This document shows, one piece after another, positions 58,277 to 64,000 of a stretch of 64,000 nt of DNA (position 1 is the first letter of the stretch; each line of letters begins with the position of its first letter). Both the position numbers and the translations under genes were made by a program. Source of the stretch: Aeriscardovia aeriphila (GTDB lineage Bacteria; Actinomycetota; Actinomycetes; Actinomycetales; Bifidobacteriaceae); NCBI RefSeq assembly GCF_002259595.1, contig NZ_MWWU01000002.1, forward strand, positions 434,001-498,000, given 5' to 3'. The notes beneath the pieces are model-generated. The model was not told the origin of the DNA. It did not search any database and saw nothing but the letters and a program-made list of their open reading frames with translations.

Positions 58277-60894
58277 AGGCCCTCCTGCTCAATAGTCACG
58301 CCATTTTTCATCAGCTCATCGATCGGAGCAACCTCATAGCCGTCGAAAACGACAGAACCTTGGTTTTGCGTTTCATCCAAGTCGATAAACCCGTCGATAG
58401 CCCAGTCGAGGTCGCCCTCCGCATCCTTGAGAATTTGGCGGGCATGCCAGCGATGGTGAGCATTCTCATCCGACTCATCGAGGATGAAATACTTACTCGA
58501 GCGAGCATCCTGGTCAGTGATAATCTCCTCATGCTCGTCGTAAATATCGTCGAGAGTGTCCTCCCAGGAGCGCAAGCCCATGCCAAACTCTGTATCCAAG
58601 TCGGCAAGCTCCTGGCTCTTTTCCTCGGCAATCAGCAGCACGCGCAAGAAGAGGGCGTTACGCACCAAAAGCTCCATACCCTTACGGTCCGGCACCACCG
58701 AGTCGCGGGAGCCAGGGGCAGAACCACCCAGATTAGCAGTACTGCCATTATCCGCGCTCACACCCATCTGGGCATCAGCGTTCGCCCACTCATCCAACAG
58801 CGAGGAATCCACCGAGCGCACGACCAAGCCCAGCCAGTCGATGATTTCTTCCAAACGCTCGGTGAGCTTATCGGTAGGAACCGTACGGCTCAAAACATGG
58901 TACACATCCGACAAATAGTGCAGAAGAATGCCCTCCGAGCGGTTCACCCCATAACGAGCGATATAACCGTTGAAATCGGAAGCGGTTTCCACCATGTCGC
59001 GCACCACCGACTTTGGCATCACCTGGTAATCATTAGCCCAAGGCACATCGTGACGATACTCGTTGAAAGCCTGCCACAACAACTCTTTCAGAGGCTGCGG
59101 GTAAGTGATGTCCTGCAAAGCCTCGACGCGAGCATCATAATCCAGGCCGTCCTCCTTCATCTGCGCGATCGCGCGGTCGCGAGCCTGACGCTTCTGCGCA
59201 TTGAGAATCTGGTGAGGGTCCTCCACCATTGCCTCAACCATGGACAGCAAATCCATGTCATAGGTAGGCGACTGCGGGTCCAGCAACTCCAGAGCAGCAA
59301 GCAAGAACGGAGAGAGCGGCTCATCCAAAGCGAAGTTCTCCGGCAGATCAAAGTGCGTGTCGTAATCCACCGAGCCGTCGTCATATTCCGTGCGCGTAAT
59401 CACATCCGTGTTGAGAAGGGTGGCGAAAATCTCATCCGCACGGTTCTCCAACTCTTCCTTCACCTTGTCGCTGACCAACGAGTTCTCAATGAGCTGGGAA
59501 ACACGCTCACGCGCATCGCCACCCTGAATCACCTCGTTGAGAACGAGAGAATGCGTCACCTGAAGGTGCGGGACGAGCCTTTCCGGCTCAGCGGCAATCA
59601 GCTTCTCAAAAGCAGCCTTATCCCAGCCGACAAAACCCTTCTCCGGGCTCTTCTTATGAAGTTTGCGCAGCTTCTTCGGGTCATTGCCCGCCTTCGCCGT
59701 CAAACGCGCATTCTCAATGTCATACCAGGGAGCCAGAGCGATAACCAAACCCTCATGGTCAAAGCCCGAACGGCCCGCGCGGCCAGCAATCTGGTGGAAC
59801 TCGCGCGCACGCAAACGACGAGTCCTATTGCCATCAAACTTCGACAGCTCGGTCAAAATTACCGTGTGAATCGGCACGTTAATGCCCACGCCCAGCGTAT
59901 CCGTACCGCAAATAATCGGCAGCAAACCCTTCTGCGCGAGCGTCTCCACCAGGCGGCGGTAGCGTGGCAGCATACCCGCATGGTGAACACCCACACCGGT
60001 AACCAACAGCCTGCGCAAAGTTTGGCCGAACTTCGTCGTAAAGCGGAAGTTCTCCAACTCCTTCTTAATCGCCTCACGCTGCTCTTTCGTCGCCACACCA
60101 TACGAGGAGAGGTCTTGAGCGGTGTTAATCGCAGCAGCCTGCGAGAAATGCACCACATAAATCGGCTCATCGCCCTGGTCTAGCAGGTGGCGAATCGTGT
60201 CGGGCAGCGGGTCGATCACATACTTATAGCTCAGCGGGATCGGGCGAGCTGCCTGGTCGACCACATCTGTTTCGTGACGGTTGAGCTTATTGAGCAGCCT
60301 CTCAATGTCGCTCGTGTCACCCAAAGTAGCGCTCATGAGCAAGAACTGCGTTTTCGGCAGGGTTAGCAGCGGCACCTGCCAAGCCCATCCGCGCTGAGGG
60401 TCGCCAAAGTAGTGGAACTCATCCATGGCCACACAGCCGATGTCGCGCTGCTTACCGCGCAAAGCCTCGTTAGCCAGGATTTCCGCTGTGCAGCAGATGA
60501 TCGGCGCGTCGGTGTTAATGTGCACATCGCCGGTGATCATGCCCACATTGTCCTTACCAAAAACTTCGACAAGGTTAAAGAACTTCTCAGAAACAAGAGC
60601 CTTAATCGGTGCGGTATACCAAGCTCGCTGGCCAGTGCAGATGGCGTTGAAAATCATCGCCTGCGCCACCATCGACTTACCCGAGCCGGTCGGCGTGGCC
60701 AAAATCACATTCGCACCCGAAACCAGGCTTAAAACGGCGTCTTCCTGGTGTTCCCACGGCTCAATTCCGCGGGAGCGCACCCAGGTGAAGAAGCGCTCGA
60801 AAATCTCTTCCCCGCTCGGCGGTTGCGGATCATCTAAACCGGCAAGGTCCAGAATGTCAATCGGCTTCTTGCTCGTCTCGTCTTGCCCCATCAT
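58273..60894 (-). CDS. DEAD/DEAH helicase with DUF3516 C-terminus
   Basis: A superfamily 2 helicase of 873 residues. Motifs: ATPTGSGKS (Walker A), YTAPIKALVSEKF, MITGDVHINT, AMDEFHYFGDP (DExH), LLMSATLGDTS, GVGVHHAGMLPRYRR, TDTLGVGINVPIHTV and IAGRAGRSGFDHEG (motif VI). The C-terminal 400 residues match the DUF3516 type of actinobacterial helicase. It is the second SKI2-like helicase of the window, distant from the HelY-like one at 14-16.7 kb. It heads an operon with rarA and the lipoprotein, with ATGA overlaps. Substrate unknown; an RNA or recombination role is plausible. Confidence 0.9.
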   Translation of the reverse strand: MMGQDETSKKPIDILDLAGLDDPQPPSGEEIFERFFTWVRSRGIEPWEHQEDAVLSLVSGANVILATPTGSGKSMVAQAMIFNAICTGQRAWYTAPIKALVSEKFFNLVEVFGKDNVGMITGDVHINTDAPIICCTAEILANEALRGKQRDIGCVAMDEFHYFGDPQRGWAWQVPLLTLPKTQFLLMSATLGDTSDIERLLNKLNRHETDVVDQAARPIPLSYKYVIDPLPDTIRHLLDQGDEPIYVVHFSQAAAINTAQDLSSYGVATKEQREAIKKELENFRFTTKFGQTLRRLLVTGVGVHHAGMLPRYRRLVETLAQKGLLPIICGTDTLGVGINVPIHTVILTELSKFDGNRTRRLRAREFHQIAGRAGRSGFDHEGLVIALAPWYDIENARLTAKAGNDPKKLRKLHKKSPEKGFVGWDKAAFEKLIAAEPERLVPHLQVTHSLVLNEVIQGGDARERVSQLIENSLVSDKVKEELENRADEIFATLLNTDVITRTEYDDGSVDYDTHFDLPENFALDEPLSPFLLAALELLDPQSPTYDMDLLSMVEAMVEDPHQILNAQKRQARDRAIAQMKEDGLDYDARVEALQDITYPQPLKELLWQAFNEYRHDVPWANDYQVMPKSVVRDMVETASDFNGYIARYGVNRSEGILLHYLSDVYHVLSRTVPTDKLTERLEEIIDWLGLVVRSVDSSLLDEWANADAQMGVSADNGSTANLGGSAPGSRDSVVPDRKGMELLVRNALFLRVLLIAEEKSQELADLDTEFGMGLRSWEDTLDDIYDEHEEIITDQDARSSKYFILDESDENAHHRWHARQILKDAEGDLDWAIDGFIDLDETQNQGSVVFDGYEVAPIDELMKNGVTIEQEGL

Positions 60895-60931
60895 TCCTCC
60901 TTGCTGGCTACCGTCTCCATACTACGCAAAA

Positions 60932-60957
60932 GGGAGCAGCTCGTCAGAACTGCTCCC
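60932..60957 (-). terminator. Hairpin between aspS and the DUF3516 helicase gene
   Basis: GGGAGCAG (60932-60939) pairs with CTGCTCCC (60950-60957); on the minus strand a T-run (AAAAG reversed) follows. It lies downstream of aspS, before the next operon starts. Confidence 0.8.
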
Positions 60958-60970
60958 CATAAGCTCACGA

Positions 60971-61011
60971 GATTATCAGGCTTGCGATGAAGCGCACTGA
61001 TAATCTTGAGG
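60971..61011. repeat. Inverted pair of the recurring word after aspS
   Basis: AGATTATCAG (60971-60980) and CTGATAATCTTGAG (60998-61011) are inverted copies separated by 17 bases, ending 4 bases from the aspS stop. Together with the hairpin at 60932 they form the end of the aspS transcript. Confidence 0.8.
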
Positions 61012-61015
61012 CAAA

Positions 61016-62824
61016 CTATTGCTTATCGGCTTCGAGAGCCGCCACCGCTTCCTTCACACCAGACTCATTGATCTGCTGCTCAGAAATTGGAGCAGGAGCA
61101 CCAGTGAGAGGGTCGGAACCAGAGTGCGTCTTCGGGAAGGCGATGACGTCGTAAATGGAATCGACACCGGAGAGAATTGCCGACGCGCGATCCCAACCGA
61201 TAGCCATACCAGCGTGAGGCGGGGCACCATACTTGAAGGCCTCTAGCAGGAAGCCAAACTTCTCGTCAGCCTCCTCCTGAGAGATGCCCAACACCTTCAA
61301 CACGCGCTGCTGAATGTCGTCACGGTGAATACGGACAGAGCCGCCGCCCATCTCCAAGCCGTTGCACACGATGTCGTAGGCGTCAGACATAGCATGCTCA
61401 GGGTCAGTGTCGAAGGTATCCAGCGAGGATTCGCTTGGCATGGTAAACGGGTGATGCACACTCGTCCAATTGGTGTGACCCACGTTGACGTGGTCGTCGT
61501 TCGGGTCGTCAGCGCGACGGAACAGTGGGAAGTTCACCACCCAGCAGAAGGCGAACTTCTTCGGGTCCAACAGGCCTTGGCGCTTGGCAATCTCACGACG
61601 AACCATACCCAACAAGGTCTGAGCATCCTCAGCCTCGCCCGCAGCGAAGAACACGGCGTCACCCAGCTTCGATCCGGTAGCTTCCATGAGGCCTTCGCGC
61701 TCAGCGTCGGAAATATGCTTGGCGATGGAGCCAGCGATAGTGCCATCCTCCTTGAAGGTGACATAAGCCAAGCCCTTCGCGCCACGTTGCTTTGCCCACT
61801 CTTGCCAGGCGTCGAACTCGCGGCGGGACAGGCTTGCGCCGCCCTCGTAGCGCACGGCACCTACATAGGAGGCCTGGAACACGCGGAATGGCGTGTCCTT
61901 GAAGTATTCGGTCAGGTCGACGAGCTTGTTGTCGAAGCGCAGGTCTGGCTTGTCGGAGCCGTACCATGCCATGGCATCCTTGTAGTCGATGCGCTTGATT
62001 GGCAGCTCAACCTCGTAACCCTGGGAAGCCCACACGTCATGAATGAGCTTCTCACCCATAGCAATGACATCTTCCTGGCCCACGTAGCTCATCTCCATAT
62101 CGAGCTGAGTGAACTCAGGCTGACGGTCGGCGCGGAAGTCCTCATCACGGTAGCAGCGAGCAAACTGGAAGTAACGCTCCACACCAGAAACCATGAGCAG
62201 CTGCTTGAGCAACTGTGGGGACTGTGGCAAAGCGTACCAGGAACCTGGCTGCAGGCGGGATGGGACGACGAAGTCGCGAGCGCCTTCCGGAGTGGACTTG
62301 ATGAGGGTTGGGGTTTCGATCTCCTCAAAGTCCATGGAGTACAGGCTTTGGCGGGCTGCACGCATGATGTCGGAGCGCAGCTTCAAACGAGCCTGCATGC
62401 TGGGGCGGCGAAGGTCCAGGTAACGGTAGCGCAGGCGCACATCCTCACCAGGAAGCTTGTTGTCGCCCTCGTTCTCCAACACGGAAGACACCTGGAATGG
62501 CAGAACCGCTGCAGTGGAGAGAACGGTGATCTTCTCGGCATCCACTTCGATAGCGCCTGTTGCCAAGTGCTCATTGACCTGGCCTTCAGGCCGAGCTGCA
62601 ACCTTTCCTGTGACCTGGAGCACGTATTCACTGCGCACATCCTTGGCCATAGCAGAGTCGGCAACCATAATCTGGATCAAACCAGAGTGATCTCGCAAGT
62701 CGAGGAAGGTCATTCCTCCCAGATCGCGGCGACGATCCACCCAACCGGCGAGCGTGACAGTGCTGCCGACATTGGCCAAGCCAAGTTCAGCAGCTGAATT
62801 CGTTTTGTATTTTGTCTGAGTCAT
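61016..62824 (-). CDS. aspS: Aspartyl-tRNA synthetase
   Basis: A class II synthetase of about 602 residues. The N-terminal OB anticodon-binding domain has LAGWVDRRRDLGGMTFLDLRDHSG. Motif 2 contains FARCYRDEDFRADRQPEFTQLD, motif 3 is GMAIGWDRASAILSG, and LPQSPQLLKQLLMVSG is conserved. A bacterial GAD insertion domain is present (about 300-420). ATG 62824 follows GGGAGGA at 10 bases; the reading frame is open further upstream but that segment is hisS-terminal spacer. It lies 37 bases after hisS, as in many actinobacteria, so the two are likely co-transcribed. Confidence 0.97.
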   Translation of the reverse strand: MTQTKYKTNSAAELGLANVGSTVTLAGWVDRRRDLGGMTFLDLRDHSGLIQIMVADSAMAKDVRSEYVLQVTGKVAARPEGQVNEHLATGAIEVDAEKITVLSTAAVLPFQVSSVLENEGDNKLPGEDVRLRYRYLDLRRPSMQARLKLRSDIMRAARQSLYSMDFEEIETPTLIKSTPEGARDFVVPSRLQPGSWYALPQSPQLLKQLLMVSGVERYFQFARCYRDEDFRADRQPEFTQLDMEMSYVGQEDVIAMGEKLIHDVWASQGYEVELPIKRIDYKDAMAWYGSDKPDLRFDNKLVDLTEYFKDTPFRVFQASYVGAVRYEGGASLSRREFDAWQEWAKQRGAKGLAYVTFKEDGTIAGSIAKHISDAEREGLMEATGSKLGDAVFFAAGEAEDAQTLLGMVRREIAKRQGLLDPKKFAFCWVVNFPLFRRADDPNDDHVNVGHTNWTSVHHPFTMPSESSLDTFDTDPEHAMSDAYDIVCNGLEMGGGSVRIHRDDIQQRVLKVLGISQEEADEKFGFLLEAFKYGAPPHAGMAIGWDRASAILSGVDSIYDVIAFPKTHSGSDPLTGAPAPISEQQINESGVKEAVAALEADKQ

Positions 62825-62861
62825 AGACGTGTAATCCTCCCAGCGTTCCCGTTCAGCATAC

Positions 62862-64000
62862 TCACTGTGCTGGAGCAGACTCGCTGCCGACCACAATTTC
62901 CTGCTTGCCATATTCACTGGCAGGAACCCACGTGTTCACATCAGCGCTCATCTGTTCGCCAGTGATGATGTTCTTCACCTGGTCAGTTGCGTTCTCAGAG
63001 CCTGGCTCAGCGTTGGGGTCAGCTGGAAGCCACACATAAGGGATACCCAGGCGGGAAGCGTAACGAATCTGCTTGCCAATTTTTTGAGCAGTAGGAGCAA
63101 CATCGCTGGCAATCTGACGGGAGCGCAGGGTGCGGGCGATGGCGTTGGAGGCGTCACGATTCTCTTCATTCCATACGCCGACGAGCACAGTTGCTGGCGA
63201 CTGACGATTCGCGTGAGCGCCTTGAGTGTGCAGCAAGTAGGACAGCATTCGAGAAAGGCCGATGGACAAGCCAACGCCTGGGTACTTCTTGTTACCCTGG
63301 CTCACCAGATTGTCATAGCGGCCGCCGGAACAGACGCTGCCTAATTCTTCCGCGCCTTCCAAACTCGTCTCGTAGACAGAGCCAGTGTAGTAGTCGAGAC
63401 CACGAGCAATAGCGAGATCAGCAATGACTGCGTGAGAACGTACCTTTTCGGCTTCGCGCAAGATCATTGAGACGGTTTCCACGCCTTCGATAGCCAAGGC
63501 ATAGTGTTCAGACGTGGTGTCAACATCGTAGCTGTGGCACAAGGCATCAAACTTTTCGCGCAAAGCGTGAGGTTCGTATTCGCGAATTTCAGCTAATTTC
63601 AAGCAGGCCTGTGCCTGTTCACGATTCGCAGAGCAATACTGCATCAGCGATTTCACTACTTCATCTTCGCCGACTTTGTCGAGCTTATCGACCTCGCGCA
63701 GAACTGCCTCGACATCGCTTAAGCCAATAGCGCGGTAGAAGCCTTCCGACAGCTTGCGATTATTGACATGAATGGTGGCCTGAGGAAGGCCGAAGGCCTG
63801 GAAGCGTTCCATTGCCTCGAGCATAACTAGAGGAAGCTCAACTTCATAGTGGTCAGGAAGTGTGCCATTTCCGACGACGTCGATATCTGCTTGAACGAAT
63901 TCGCGGAAACGTCCTTCCTGCGGGCGCTCTCCTCGCCACACCTTTTGAATCTGCCAGCGCTTAAAGGGGAACGTGAGGTCGCCTGTGTGTTCCACCACAT
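62862..64000 (-). CDS. hisS: Histidyl-tRNA synthetase, 5' part outside window
   Basis: The C-terminal 379 or so residues of a class II synthetase; the frame is open at the window edge, so the start lies beyond 64000. Visible: LTFPFKRWQIQKVWRGERPQ followed by EGRFREFVQADIDVVG (motif 2 region), LDYYTGSVYETSLEGAEELG and VCSGGRYDNL (motif 3 region with histidine-binding sites), GVGLSIGLSRM, and the C-terminal anticodon-binding domain (TVLVGVWNEENRDASNAIARTLR). It is the first gene of the hisS-aspS pair. Confidence 0.96.
   Translation of the reverse strand, partial: VVEHTGDLTFPFKRWQIQKVWRGERPQEGRFREFVQADIDVVGNGTLPDHYEVELPLVMLEAMERFQAFGLPQATIHVNNRKLSEGFYRAIGLSDVEAVLREVDKLDKVGEDEVVKSLMQYCSANREQAQACLKLAEIREYEPHALREKFDALCHSYDVDTTSEHYALAIEGVETVSMILREAEKVRSHAVIADLAIARGLDYYTGSVYETSLEGAEELGSVCSGGRYDNLVSQGNKKYPGVGLSIGLSRMLSYLLHTQGAHANRQSPATVLVGVWNEENRDASNAIARTLRSRQIASDVAPTAQKIGKQIRYASRLGIPYVWLPADPNAEPGSENATDQVKNIITGEQMSADVNTWVPASEYGKQEIVVGSESAPAQ

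Noticed and set aside
58360-60183. Plus-strand open frame of about 600 codons opposite the DUF3516 helicase
   Set aside because: It is the shadow of a conserved helicase with all motifs on the minus strand; the shadow has no recognisable domain.
61325-62797. Plus-strand open frame opposite aspS
   Set aside because: aspS on the minus strand has complete class II motifs; the shadow has none.

Overview
The window is a piece of a Bifidobacteriaceae chromosome (Actinomycetota) of moderately high GC. The family call rests on a eukaryotic-type UDP-glucose pyrophosphorylase, RbpA, a fused PafBC-like regulator, the actinobacterial pgsA / DUF881 / Sbp / DUF881 / GarA / MerR block, tandem ClpP1/ClpP2, and a GuaB3-type IMP dehydrogenase relative. 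I cannot fix the genus.

Positions 1-4.6 kb are the right end of a prophage: the end of a tail or receptor-binding protein, a carbohydrate-binding accessory protein, a modular GH25 endolysin, two small membrane proteins (holin candidates) and a decayed Abi_2 gene. The prophage ends at a tRNA 3' fragment (about 4569-4593) that looks like the attR site. Host genes follow. From 4.7 to 18.8 kb: UDP-glucose pyrophosphorylase, a zinc-ribbon membrane protein split by a G8 tract, a CPA2 antiporter, a PafBC-like regulator, a SKI2/HelY helicase, RbpA, 3-methyladenine glycosylase and a HAD phosphatase. From 19 to 24.5 kb: the minus-strand pgsA-DUF881-sbp-DUF881-garA-merR block, then rpe. From 24.5 to 32.1 kb: rlmA-like, lgt, cdsA, frr, pyrH, tsf, rpsB and def. 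From 32.2 to 35.4 kb: a feoA-feoB-feoC-like iron operon coupled by ATGA overlaps. A tRNA-Asn follows, then an LPxTG surface protein with thioester-domain features and an M23-like protein. The last third carries a substrate-binding-like lipoprotein, guaB3, two acyl-CoA ligases, clpP1-clpP2, tig, RNase D, nadE, pepC, a helicase-rarA-lipoprotein operon, aspS and the 3' part of hisS.

The most striking signal is not a gene. A short word, consensus CTCNAGATTATCAG (reverse complement CTGATAATCTNGAG), recurs through the host part of the window. I count 25 exact copies of its 9-base core AGATTATCA/TGATAATCT, against about 0.5 expected by chance. It sits at gene ends, often containing or touching the stop codon, and forms inverted pairs that act as terminator stems. 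Where it falls inside genes it is mostly in linkers or N-terminal extensions, read as DYQ or DNLE. The prophage part has none. This is the pattern of a DNA uptake sequence, or of another genome-wide recognition word; to my knowledge none is described for this family. A second point of interest is the G8 tract, which looks like a phase-variation switch.
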